Below are positions 45,110 through 55,560 of a stretch of 64,000 nucleotides of DNA, piece by piece. Location: assembly GCA_030533445.1 (NCBI GenBank), contig CM060069.1:5314716-5378715 (forward strand), in the 5' to 3' direction. Source of the DNA: Cyprinodon diabolis (taxonomy: Eukaryota > Chordata > Actinopteri > Cyprinodontiformes > Cyprinodontidae). A model generated the notes under the pieces. It worked only from the letters and a program-made list of their open reading frames with translations, was not told the DNA's origin and searched no databases. Position 1 is the first letter of the stretch, and every line of letters starts with the position of its first letter. A program made the translations under genes and the position numbers.

Positions 45110-45292
45110 TGAATCGTTTCCTGTTTCCTTGCTTTACTCCATATCAGTTGGTGGCGGTAATGCACATTCCACAAGTTTGCCAACCGCCATAAAATCTCAT
45201 AAGAAGAAGAAGAAGAAGATCCAGTCTAGGTAGACCGGGTCCTTGGATGATGCAGCCCAGGATTTCGAACAGAGCCAAATAAGCGTCTAGCC

Positions 45293-45305
45293 GCTGCCTA
45301 GCAAC
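45293..45305 (+). promoter_or_regulatory. X-box in the cetn3 promoter
   Basis: GCTGCCTAGCAAC matches RYYNYY-N-RRNRAC at every position. It is 130 bp upstream of the cetn3 ATG. RFX factors drive many centriole and cilium genes through such sites. Confidence 0.6.
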
Positions 45306-45311
45306 GACCGA

Positions 45312-45345
45312 CCAATAGGAATCGTGATTGTATGCGCGTATAAAA
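45312..45345 (+). promoter_or_regulatory. CCAAT box and TATA-like box of cetn3
   Basis: CCAAT at 45312-45316 and TATAAAAG starting at 45339 lie 95-125 bp upstream of the start codon, giving a likely transcription start near 45370. Confidence 0.55.
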
Positions 45346-45434
45346 GGATTTTGTTTTGTTTGTTGATTAGAGCATTACCAATCGGGTGTTTACGCTTTAA
45401 TATTGTGTTTTAAGACGAGTAGATCTGAACAGGA

Positions 45435-48400
45435 ATGAGTCTGTCTTTAAGGTAAGCTGTTGTGTCGCATATTCGTCTGCTCTCTGCCAGAGTTTAATGA
45501 CTGGAAACCTATAAACCTGGCTGGTAGCCGCAGCGGGCTAGCAGTTAGCATTTTGATTTCCATTACTTCCCAGTAGAATGTTTTATTTCCCGATGCTTCC
45601 GCTGCACTTATGAGCTTATTTAGCAAACACCGACATAACATCAGCATTATAATATAAGGATCATTGTGTGGATTAATTGATAATTGGAGAGTTTTCAGAA
45701 AGGTTGTGGTAATTATTAGAGGTTATTTTAAAAACAGCTCCAACATGGCCATTGTAATCAGAGGTAAAACACATGTTTTGTTTTTTTCCGTTTTTATTAT
45801 TAATTCCTTACTGATAATTTATTTGCTTTCACTTGCTACACAGAGATGGTAGATTTGTAATGGGTTTTAGGCAGGCGAGAGCGGAACATTGACAGGATGT
45901 TTCCCCCGGTTTGCATCTGAGGGAACACCGGACAAACCGGAAACAACAGACACATAAAAACCTGCATCTCCTCTGCTCTTCACCGTAAAAACATTAATAA
46001 AAGGCTCTAAATTGTTCTCTCGGACGGTATAACAAACTGTGGAAATCGATTCCACTGCCTTTAATTCACTTGATTAAAATTTTAGATTGTATATTAATTC
46101 CACACCAATATTGCCCATCTTGATAATTGCACAATACAATCTGATTAAAAATGCAATAATAAATTAATTAGCAATTTTCTGGAAAGCTAGAAAACTTCAT
46201 GATTATGATAAAGCAGGGGTAACCAATTAAAAATCAGCGGGATCCGAATAAAGAAAATTATCAACCAATAAAGGTCCGGAGACATTTTTATTTATAATCC
46301 GTTACTTTAAACAGAATTTAACACTGAAAAAAATGAGGTGTTTATGCATCCATGGTATACATAGAAATTTTTAATAATTAAAAAAATTAAATAAAACATA
46401 TTCCCATCTTAAAATCTAAAGTGTTTTTGATGTAGAGAACAAGAATCATTCAGTTTGGTATATAGAGAATTTCCCGATTCACATATTTTATAAAACACCT
46501 GAACTGACCATTTGTTACTTTATTTTCTTTTTTCTGTCTTAATGTTCGCAGTGGGCTTTAGGCTGCCCTGCAAGGCTTTAAACCTGGGTTTGAATGGAGA
46601 CTAAGCCATTCTCAAGCACATATCAAGGTGCTCATTTTGAGCCTGGATCCATATTTATTTTTGATTCTGTTAATGGTGGAGAATCCTGCTTCACAGCAGC
46701 AGATTGAGCCAAACATCCTTTAAATATTCAGGGTCATCTTTGAGCACGCCATTTCACTTTTCTTTCACCAGTTCACCACAGATCTTCCAGCAGTCCACAA
46801 TTTCTCTGCCCTCTTTTTCTCATCATCTTCTCCTTCCTTCCCATCGCCCGGCTTGCCACAGGTTTGCCTGCTGTGTCTAAACGTAGCAGCAGCAGCAACC
46901 CAGACTGACAGCTGCTCATTGGCTAATTTGTCGTCAGACATGATGTATTTTATAGCAATTTAGAAATGTTTTAAATCAGGTTGGGTCCGGATTAGTCAGC
47001 AGGTGGGTCCGGATCCGGACCGGGTTACCTCTGTGACAGACCTACTTTGAAAAAGAGATATTCCTGTTAGTTCAGATACAGCTGATAAAGCATTCTCAAA
47101 ATGTGTTAAATGGCCAATTCTACCTAAAGTCAAAGAAACACACTTTAAACTTCTAAACAAAATTTATCCTGTGCCAGTATACAAAAAAAAACAAGATTTG
47201 GTTATGAGATGGATCAATTTTTTAAATTTAATTCAATTCAGTTTATTTCTATAGCGCCAATTCACAACACATCTAAAGGCACTTTACAGTTCACCAGATC
47301 ATACAGTCAGATTGATTCATAGTTTTATATCAAAGGAAAATCAGCTGATTGCATCGACTCATTGACTCGAAGGCAATCCCTCACACTAAGCATGCTTGTA
47401 GCGACAGTGGAGAGAAAAAACTCCCTTTTAACAGGAAGAAACCTTCAGCAGAACCAGGCGTTCAATGTGCCTTTTGTAATGACAACAGTGAAACCCTTGA
47501 AGATCTGTTTTACCTGTGTCCTCCTACACATCATCTCTGGAAAGAGATGTACGAGTGGATTTCTTTGAAAATTGATGTCCCCCGTTTGCCCTAAATTAGG
47601 TCATTTTCTATATAAACCATCTTCCCTGCCCGTTTCTGATACCATTAATATCATCCTGCTGCTGGGTTCATTTCATATTCACTGTGCTAAATGGAGAAAT
47701 GCTAAACCCTCTTTTCATTGATTTATCAATGGCTTTAAAACCTTTTTTTTTATCTCTTAAAAACATTTAAAAAAAAAAGACAAACATGCAAAAAAAAAAA
47801 TTGAGTCTTGAATTCTCCCAACATCTGCTATTCTAATTGCATCCACCTTTTTTTGTTTTTCATATTTCTATTGGCTCTATCTTTGTCAGATTTAAATGTT
47901 TCTTGACATAAATCCCCTGCTATTTGTAATACTTTATACTTTTCCATTGTAATTTATCTTCATCTGTTTATGTACATCTTTGCCATCCTTTTTCATGTTA
48001 ATGTTATTGGCTAATTTAAAAAAAATATTAAAATTAAATTAAAAGAACGGACTTTTCAAAAATAAAATATAATATATTTAAAAATATATAAAAAAAATTA
48101 TATATTTTACTTCTTTTCATCCTCAGCTGCAGAACTTCTTATTTCTAAGGAAGTTCTAACATAGTTTAACCTTTTTTGTGATTAATTTGCATCAGTAATC
48201 TTACCGTTTGTTTGTTCCTCAACAGAACTGAGCCTGCAGTGGACAAAAACAAGCGCAAGAAGAGGAAAGATCTGACAGAAGATCAGAAACATGAAATTAA
48301 GGAAGCATTTGATTTATTTGACACTGATAAAGATAAAGAGATAGACTATCATGAGCTGAAGGTGAGTGGGAATACAGTCACCAGTAGCTCTCTGTTAATA

Positions 48401-50711
48401 TGATCAAATGGGGAAAAAAAAAAAAAAGAGTATGTACGATTATAGCCTCAATCATTGGCTTGTAATCAGGGGCTGATTTAGGAAATTTTGGGCCCCAGGC
48501 AAAGACAGACATGGGGCCATCTGAGTTGAGAAGATAACACATACAGATGAAGAAATTTTAGTAGAACAGACATACATTATTTGTTCTACATTTTGTCCCT
48601 ATATTTTGTACTTGGCTGACTTTTCATGCCATCTCAAAAGAAATAAAAGATTTTCTCCAATCACTAAGCTCACTTAGCTGATTGCTTCTTCCTGTGTTTC
48701 CAAAAAGGCGACGGCAAAAGTAAATAACCCAGTCCTTCTTTTCACTGTAGACACGCCATGATCTGCTTATCTTCTCCATTTTTCATTTGGATGCAATAAT
48801 AGCTGCATTAATCATGACAGCAGACAAGATAGAGGAGAGCAGGAGGCGGGGTTACCAATCTACTCGCTCTGGAGAGCAGAGTTTGCTGCTTTTAGAGGTT
48901 GTCTCCAAAGTCTCCAGTAGCAGACGAAAGTCAAAAAAGTCACTAGATTTGGCGCTAGGCGCTTTTTTTAAAATTAAAGTGCCAGAGGGGTCTGAAAAGT
49001 CGCTAAATATAGCGACAAAAGCGCTAAGTTGCCGACACTGCTCTTTGCATTGTTTGTTTTCAAATGGTTTGCTGCTGTCTGTTTGGACCTTTCTGAACAT
49101 GTGCAGCAAATAGACTGATCCAATATGGTGGACACTGAAGGGGGGGGCTGAGACACACTTAATATTATAAGCGTTCTGATGGCATTTTAGCGAAATGATT
49201 TTTTTTAATGAAAAACATAATTAATGTGCAGATATAAGGAATTAGTTGTATTAACCATGCAAGTGAGCAGGAACTTGCCCCCCCCCCCCCCCCCACAGAA
49301 GGCCTGCTTCTGTTTGGAACTGACACTGACCCCATGTAAACATCTCACGTTAAAACACAGCCCATCTTCCATATCACCAAAGAGCAGCACACGTGTTTAT
49401 GTAACCCCTTGAAGATCATCTTTTCAGTCTTTGATTTTCACCTTTTCTCTTAACCTCCCAATCAGCTAAAAACTCAATACAGTCATTTAACAATATTACA
49501 CCATGGAACCACCTCAAGAGGTCATCGCAGAACAGAGAATAACGCTGCTTTCGCCAGACTAATATGACACTTTTCATCTCAAGGCACTTTACAATTCAAT
49601 TAGATCATCCAATCAGATTGTTTCAAAGTTCTCTCTCTACACTGGAAGAATGATCTAGAAATAAGTAAAAATTCCATGAAGTGTATTAATTAATCAGTCA
49701 TTTACCTAATTTGAGTAGGTAAATTACATAGTTTGCCAATGGAGTGAGTATTTTTACTCTTAAAATAAGATAATTAGATAATATGCACTTTAAATAAGAC
49801 AATGCAATTGTTTTTTTTCTTATTTTAAGTGTAAATTGTCGTTCCATTGCCAACATGTCTCTTTTACCTCCCCAATTCAAGAACGAATGCATTTATTTTA
49901 AGAAAAAATGACTTATCTAGATTTAGATTTATTTCCAGTGTAAGAAAAACCAGTTGATTGCATTGACTCTTCAGCAATCCCTCACACTAAGCATGCTTGT
50001 AGTGACAGTAGAGAGGAAAAACTCCCTTTTAACAGGATGAAACCTCCAGCAGAACCAGGCTCAGTGTGAACGACCATCAGCTGAGGCTGGGTGGGGTTAA
50101 AGGAGAGAGAAACAGATTTGCAGAGAGGACTTGGATTTATTGATTTTCTAAGGTGTGAAACCCGGTCTTTATTAGAATTATATTTCCCACCAGGTGGCTA
50201 TGCGCGCACTCGGCTTTGAGGTGAAGAAAGTGGATGTTCTGAAGATTCTGAAGGACTATGACAGGGCGGGCAATGGCAAAATTACGTTTGATGACTTCAG
50301 TGAAGTTGGTAGGTTGATGTCTGACAGGACACACAAGGCTGAACAGAGGAGCTCTAACATCCCATGTTTTCTTTAACCGTCCACAGTAACAGATCGCATC
50401 CTGGAGCGCGACCCGAAGGAAGAGATCATGAAGGCTTTCAAGCTCTTCGACGACGACGAGTCGGGGAAGATCAACCTGAGGAACCTGAGGCGAGTCGCGC
50501 GAGAATTGGGTGAAAACATCAGCGACGAGGAGCTGCGCAGCATGATCGACGAGTTCGACACGGACGGAGACGGAGAGAGTACGTGAGATTCCAGCATCCT
50601 TCTGTGGTGCATTGTGCAGGTTAGACAGTCAGGGAAATGACCTGACCTGGTTTGTGTTCTTTTGCAGTCAACCAGGAGGAGTTCCTCGCCATCATGGCTG
50701 CAGACTCCTGA
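45435..50711 (+). CDS. cetn3: Centrin-3, five coding exons
   Basis: Coding exons are 45435-45451, 48226-48361, 50194-50308, 50387-50578 and 50668-50711. All introns are GT-AG, and the phases join to exactly 167 codons plus TGA, the length of vertebrate centrin-3. The protein starts [22 protein letters not shown]-hand 1 has a canonical loop ([12 protein letters not shown]), EF2 ([12 protein letters not shown]) and EF3 ([12 protein letters not shown]) are non-canonical at key positions, and EF4 (DTDGDGEINQEE, split by intron 4) is canonical. This fits the family pattern. Centrin-3 is a small calcium-binding protein of the centriole and of the TREX-2-like nuclear-pore complex. The start is set by the match to the family N-terminus and the splice donor AG|GTAAGC. 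No disabling change is visible. Intron 1 (2.8 kb) and intron 2 (1.8 kb) are filled with repeats. Confidence 0.95.
46214..47043. mobile_element. hAT-like element in cetn3 intron 1
   Basis: Ends CAGGGGTAACC and (reverse complement) CAGAGGTAACC, typical hAT-type termini. The flanking 8-mers TGATAAAG and TGACAGAC match at only five of eight positions, suggesting age. The interior has no open transposase frame. Confidence 0.5.
47060..47760 (+). pseudogene. L1/Tx1-like LINE C-terminal remnant
   Basis: Before the L2 insertion one frame reads [20 protein letters not shown]. After it comes the zinc-binding motif [20 protein letters not shown] with LWKEMYEWI, and, shifted, [19 protein letters not shown]. 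These are the conserved end of L1-type ORF2 proteins. The L2 tail at 47228-47458 interrupts it. Confidence 0.65.
47228..47458 (-). repeat. L2 LINE 3' tail in cetn3 intron 1
   Basis: TTCTATAGCGCCAATTCAC, AAAATCAGCTGATTGCATC, CTTGTAGCGACAGTGGAGAG and AACAGGAAGAAACC. Inserted into the L1-like remnant. Confidence 0.8.
48468..48525 (+). repeat. hAT-like terminus in cetn3 intron 2
   Basis: CAGGGGCTGATTTAGGAAAT followed by GGGCCCCAGGCAAAGACA. It matches the reverse complement of 53607-53660. The partner end of this copy is not evident nearby. Confidence 0.5.
49278..49294. repeat. Poly-C run of 17
   Basis: Homopolymer in intron 2 of cetn3. Length may be uncertain. Confidence 0.8.
49560..50110 (-). 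repeat. L2 LINE tail split by a MITE, cetn3 intron 2
   Basis: CTCAAGGCACTTTACAATTC before the MITE, then AAAACCAGTTGATTGCATTG and CTTGTAGTGACAGTAGAGAG after it. Rejoining across 49640-49940 restores the usual L2 order. Confidence 0.8.
49640..49940. mobile_element. 301-bp MITE with TA duplication
   Basis: Ends CACTGGAAG and (reverse complement) CACTGGAAA, flanked by TA at 49638-49639 and 49941-49942. The uninterrupted L2 copies confirm the empty site. Tc1/mariner-type. Confidence 0.75.
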
Positions 50712-51001
50712 TGGATGATTCATTCAGATTGTGAGTAGCTGAAGGACTGTGGCTCCGATGTTTACTCTCATTTTATCCACCTGGAGCCCTTTTGTTATTT
50801 ATTACGTGGCAGCAGTGGACTGTGGGAGAACATCCCCCAAACATCTTAGTCACCCCTGAACATAAACGATGCTGGCCTCTGACACAGACTCATCTTACTT
50901 TTTCTGTTTCCTCCTGCATCTTTTTCACTCAATGATTCTAAAGTCACACCTGGTTGAATATAAATAATATGAATCAGGAACTTCATGTTTTTTTCCTCTT
51001 G

Positions 51002-51116
51002 AATAAAGTGAAAGGTCTGTAGGTTGTTGTCAGAAACTGCTGTAGATCAGACTGAGTTACTGTTTATCCTGACATGTCAGTGTGTGGATGTGGTATTTAT
51101 TTTGTTACACAATAAA
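51002..51116 (+). terminator. cetn3 polyadenylation signals
   Basis: AATAAA at 51002-51007 and again at 51111-51116, about 290 and 400 bp after the stop codon. The second is followed by a T-rich stretch. Confidence 0.7.
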
Positions 51117-51129
51117 CAGTTTTTTCCAG

Positions 51130-51689
51130 CCGATCACATTGTTCTTATTTTAGGTCACCGGTTATGACCTTGCTGAATTAGATCCTGCTTGCTTTGCAAA
51201 ATGCCTCTGTATCAGATATTAAACCAGAAATCCTGCAAGCGAAAAGGAAAATGTTTGATAGAATAATGACGGGAAATTAATCCCCTTAAGCTTCACCTTT
51301 TTTTTTCTTTTTTTTTTTAAACCTGCTTGTCTGCTTAGTCATCATCTGAATTTTTCTTTTCTTTCTTTTATTTTTTTTGGAAATCCTGTTTAGATTTTCA
51401 TATTAGCAGCTTTCAGTGGAAAAAAAAATAAACTTCTGAACATTTGTTTTCCAATACCATAAAAAAATCTCCAATGGAGTAAGGATATAAAACTAACCCT
51501 CTATCACCACCCAGAGGCGCCTCTTGATACATTAAATTTCCAAAAGTGTTGTCTACACATATAAATAAAATTGTTAGTACTTGTTTAATAAAAGATAAAT
51601 CCAAAACTGTCAGAAATAACTTTAATCTACAAAAAGTAATAATACATAAAATTAACAGGTCAGATGCTTCATCATAATTAAAATAAACT
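51130..51689. other. No gene recognised
   Basis: Intergenic sequence downstream of cetn3 with T-rich runs near 51300-51380. Confidence 0.4.
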
Positions 51690-52290
51690 CATGAACGAGT
51701 TCTGGTTCTCTTAGCGTAATATTTTGTTGACCAACCTTTAAAGTCAACCACTCCAATCAAATAATAAGACTTCTGCTCCTCATATAGAAACTGCTCCAGT
51801 TGTTTCAGGTTTGACGGCTGTCTTTTCCAGACAGCCTATTTCAGCTCCTTCCAAAGATGCTCAATAGGGTTTAGGTCAGGGCTACTAAAGGCCACTTCAG
51901 AATACTGCAATGTTTTCCTCTTAGCCATTCCTGGTTGTTTCTAACTGTTTTGGGTCATTATTCTGTTGAAGACCCATTACCTGACCCATCTTTCTGACAT
52001 TGGGCAGCACATTGCCAGTCTTGAGATTTTATTGAATCCTGCAGAGATTCAGATTAATCAAATCAGCCCAGAGCATAAAGGAGGCTCCTCCACACACCAG
52101 TAAACCACAATAATGCATTTTACTATCACTTGGAAAGATACAGTAAGAGATTAACACAGTAGAGATTAATACAGTAGGACTATATCTCTTTCCATCCTCA
52201 CAAGGCGAGTCATATAAATTCAACTCAATCATGTATTTCCCTAATTCCCCTCAGGTTTCCATTTAAAATGATTCTGTTTCAATCTTAGAG
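51690..52290 (-). pseudogene. Tc1-like transposase remnant
   Basis: On the minus strand the motif SPDLNPIEHLWKELK (about 51850-51900), which holds the last catalytic residue of Tc1 transposases, is readable. It is preceded by NNDPKQ-like sequence. Stops and frame breaks abound. Ends not resolved. Confidence 0.65.
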
Positions 52291-52889
52291 TTCTGATATG
52301 AAATTAGACAAAGGTTATCCTTAAGGGAAAATCATATTTGAAACGTCAAAATATAAATTATTGAATGACTTGATGCATAATCTGTTCAACAATCTTTACT
52401 GGCATCACATCTATTAAACCAATATAGCTGCTGAGCAGTTTTTTGTTGTAAAGAGCAAAAAGCGGCTTAAAGTGCCTTATTCTGTCAACTCAGATTATAA
52501 TTAAACAACCTAGTTTTAGATTTTTAGAAGAAATTCATATTTCTTTCCTCTTCTAAAAAATGTAACTTTTAAGATGTGCTACAGTAATCTGATCTGAGTA
52601 AAATGTGCAGTACTGAAATTCACTAGATAGTGGCAGCATTTGCAGGAAAGCAGCCTGTAGCATTACTGTGCAGAAGAAGAAGTTGTCACCACTAGCTGTT
52701 GCTAAACAGACTGATGTTCCAGGGATGTGAAGCTCTGACTGACTTCCAGACGTTATTTGTCCCGATGTTGCATAAAATTCTGTTCCCCTTGTGTCGGGAG
52801 CGCGCATTGAAGCCAGAGAAGCGGACATGGCGGATGAATCCATTTTCACGGCGCTTCTGATCAATTTCTCGCTAAAAACAACTCCTGTT
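52291..52889. other. No gene recognised
   Basis: A minus-strand frame at 52553-52864 (about 100 codons) is open but matches no family I know. Probably repeat-derived. Confidence 0.35.
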
Positions 52890-52969
52890 GTTTACAAAAT
52901 TGTAAAATAAATAAATAAACGAGGTTCTTTAAGCTTTTTTTATGTTTTTTAAACATAAAGAGAATCTGT

Positions 52970-53330
52970 CTTTTTCCAACTTCTGTCTGAATTAATTCAC
53001 CTGCAAGTCTTTATCAGTGTTTATTCCTCTGTTCATCAACAACAAACCCTGTGGATTTGGTGACATTAGATAATTATTTGAGTTATGAGAGGGAAATCAT
53101 ATATTTTAGCAACCTGATATAAGCTGTTCCCTCTTTATGATCGTTATGAAATATATTTTATGTTTAAATGTTTATTTAGCAATTAGCAAATATTCCAAAA
53201 AAGATTCCCTTCTTATAACTTTGGTAAATAACGATCAAATGTCCCCAAATCCACAGATTTTGTTGATGAAGAGAGGAATAAACACAGTTAAAGCGTTGCA
53301 CGTGAATTAATTTCTTCCCATCTTATGGAG
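52970..53330. repeat. Foldback MITE with ~130-bp arms
   Basis: GAATTAATTCACCTGCAAG ... GTGTTTATTCCTCT ... TGTGGATTTGGTGACATT on the left is repeated inverted on the right near 53220-53330. Arms are diverged and the exact ends are not clear. Confidence 0.6.
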
Positions 53331-53606
53331 GGGGAATTCTTATGTGTGATAGCATGTAGTATACTAGAAATTTCTTTAATCCAATAATCTGTCATATTTT
53401 ACATTAGAACGGAAATTTAGCAGAAAGTCTACACTCTCATCTTCACCCTCAGGGCTAAGCCCCTGATCCCTGAGAATCCTAGTTCTTCCCCTGAGAGGGA
53501 CAAAACCTAGAACAAATACTGTATGTTTATTCTATTCAAATTTCTATTTCTAAAATGTGTATCTGTATAATGGCTCTGTTTTATTTGTTGTCTGCTCAGT
53601 TCAAAG

Positions 53607-53660
53607 TGCCCCCTGCCTGTCTTTGCCTAGGGCCCCAAATTTCCCAAATCCGCCCCTCTG
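53607..53660 (-). repeat. hAT-like terminus
   Basis: Reverse complement starts CAGAGGGGCGGATTTGGGAA and continues GGGGCCCTAGGCAAAGACAG, matching the terminus at 48468. Confidence 0.5.
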
Positions 53661-54379
53661 ACAAGACTGTATCATCAGCTCATGGGTTCCAGTTCTGACC
53701 CAAAACCAGAGGAAGGAATCTGTGATCCTCCCCATCCCTATGAGACCCATCTTAAAAGGTTACAGAGCAGTGGTACTTACTTTAGTCCTTTGTAAATGTA
53801 TGGAGAGAACAGGGTGTAACCAGTTAAAATAGATATTAACAAACTGGATCAGCTCCCGTTTGTCATTAAAGTGTGGAGTGGGATGTTGATGTCACACTTT
53901 AAGCAGCCATACAAGGATTTCAGCTAAATGTGATTACAGGCCATAATCTGTCATTTTTCTTATTATTGGATTGTTTGTTTTTTATAAAATAAACTGTTTT
54001 TAAACACAGGGATCCCTCAAGGTTGTATTTTGTCTCCTGCTGATGTTTTAAGCAACTCCTGCAACATTTAAGGGATGTCACTTTTTAAATCTGCAAACAT
54101 GGCCCCCAGGACCGACTAGCAGTGAACAAATGGCTGAAAGTTCTTTTTTACAGCTTCTTGGAACTGAATATCAACAAGAGCAAATATTTGTGCTATAAGG
54201 ATGTTATTCAGCATCAAAGGCCAGCAGGTGGAGCCTTTCAGTTACTTTGCAACAGGAATTCACAGCTAAGAGATTTTTATAGCTCTGACTGCCATCTATT
54301 AATACCAAAAAAGGCATTTTAGCAGTGGAATGTAAATGAATAATTGAATCGGTCTTAAAAATTTTTTCAAAGTTTCATT
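53661..54379. other. No gene recognised
   Basis: Intergenic. No supported feature. Confidence 0.4.
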
Positions 54380-54590
54380 TCTGGATTCCAAAAAAGTTGA
54401 AAAAAACAGTTTGAGGACGTTTTGCTTCCCATCTAGGAAGCATTTTCAATTAAATTTCTGACATTTTGAATTGAAAAAGCTTCCTGGATGAGAAGCGAAA
54501 CGTCCTTAAACTCGAAAACAAAGTCCAGTGGATTGTTTTTCTATTTTTTTTGGAATGACTCTGACCTGGATGACTGAGAATCTTCACCAG
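54380..54590. repeat. Hairpin-forming repeat (GAAGCGAAACGTCC type)
   Basis: GAGGACGTTTTGCTTCCCAT ... GGAAGCATTTTCAATT faces AATTGAAAAAGCTTCCTGG ... GAAGCGAAACGTCCT. It is followed by CAAAGTCCAGTGGATTG and TGACTGAGAATCTTCACCAG. A related 3' part recurs at 58600-58690. Probably the end of a retroelement. Family not assigned. Confidence 0.5.
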
Positions 54591-55239
54591 CTCATTTCTG
54601 GATTGTATTTTTATTTTATTTTTATTCACAAATCACGCTCTTTTCTTTCAAAAATAATGGACCAAAATGTACTCCAGAGGAGGTCACCCTGATTACAGAA
54701 TATCCTTCTCATTCTTTCATCACTTAAATAGTTGCTGCTGACAGACTGCTTTAAAGCCCGCTGTCAAAGAGACTTATAACAACAAACCATTTATTCCATT
54801 CTTAATATCCACCCAAAACACTTAGAAATAAGACTGGTCCTCATACATACTTCTTAAAGCTGCCTTTATCTGTGTCTTTTTATGTGTTTAGTTTTGTCTG
54901 TATTTTTTTTTATTTATTTTTTTTTTTTTTTGTATTTAAAATGTAGGAATGCTGTTTTTGGAGCAAAAACCATCTGGGATTTACAATCACAATTTATATT
55001 TTAATCAATTCTTTTATTCTATTAAACAGACAAAATAAACAGACCCATAAGTAGTAGTCAGTGTTTTCTTCTCAACAAAATTTATTGCCCCAAAGATCCC
55101 AGCAATTTTCCTTAGAACATTAAAATGTAAGAAAAAAAAACTTCTCACCCATTAAAAATACTAATTACTACTTTATTCTTCGATATAAAACATCAGTTCA
55201 GTTCTTTCTTCAACTAATTGGCTATATAACGTGTTATAA
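54591..55239. other. No gene recognised
   Basis: AT-rich with a long T run near 54905-54930. Nothing else supported. Confidence 0.4.
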
Positions 55240-55560
55240 AACATGGGAGCTGGCTCAGAGCTCGTCTGCCTAGCTCTGTGTTTCCTGGATGGGGCCGCCT
55301 GTGGAGCTGGTTTATAGTTGCCTTTTGTATTCCTCCCTCTGTCTCCTTGAACCCCAGTTAGTCTCAGCAGACGGCCGCTCACACCGAGTCTGGTTCTGCT
55401 GGAGGTTTCTTCCTGTAAAAGGGAGTTTCCCTCTCCACTGTCGCTACAAGAATGGTTTGTGTGAGGGATTGCTGAAGAGTCACTGAGTCGATGTAATCAG
55501 ATGGATTTCCTTAAACAGAAAATTTTGAACCACTCTGACTGCATGATCTGGTTTTAAATT
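55240..55560 (+). repeat. L2 LINE 3' tail
   Basis: GGTTCTGCTGGAGGTTTCTT, CTCTCCACTGTCGCTACAAG and GATTTCCTTAAACAGAAAAT, in the sense orientation. It stops before the GGCGCTATA end. Confidence 0.75.

Larger units (their letters stand above)
44259..45217 (+). mobile_element. I-clade-like LINE insertion, internally deleted, 14-bp TSD
   Basis: GATCCAGTCTAGGT occurs at 44245-44258 and 45218-45231. Between them lie ORF1, then a T42 and G9 run (45059-45109), then the 3' tail TTGGTGGCGGTAATGCAC ... TTTGCCAACCGCCATAAAAT and (AAG)n. The endonuclease-RT ORF2 is missing altogether. Confidence 0.8.
43185..45275. mobile_element. TIR-bounded element next to the cetn3 promoter
   Basis: GCTCTGTTCGAAATCCTG at 43185-43202 is repeated exactly inverted at 45258-45275. 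Inside both ends, TTCGAAGGA words recur (43231 region and 44239 region). A LINE insertion at 44259-45217 lies within, so the original element was about 1.1 kb. No clear target duplication and no transposase frame. Confidence 0.6.

Noticed and set aside
48787..49113. A 108-codon frame in cetn3 intron 2 as an alternative exon.
   Set aside because: No fitting splice sites in phase with the centrin frame, and the text resembles decayed transposon sequence. Exons 2 and 3 join directly to give normal centrin-3.
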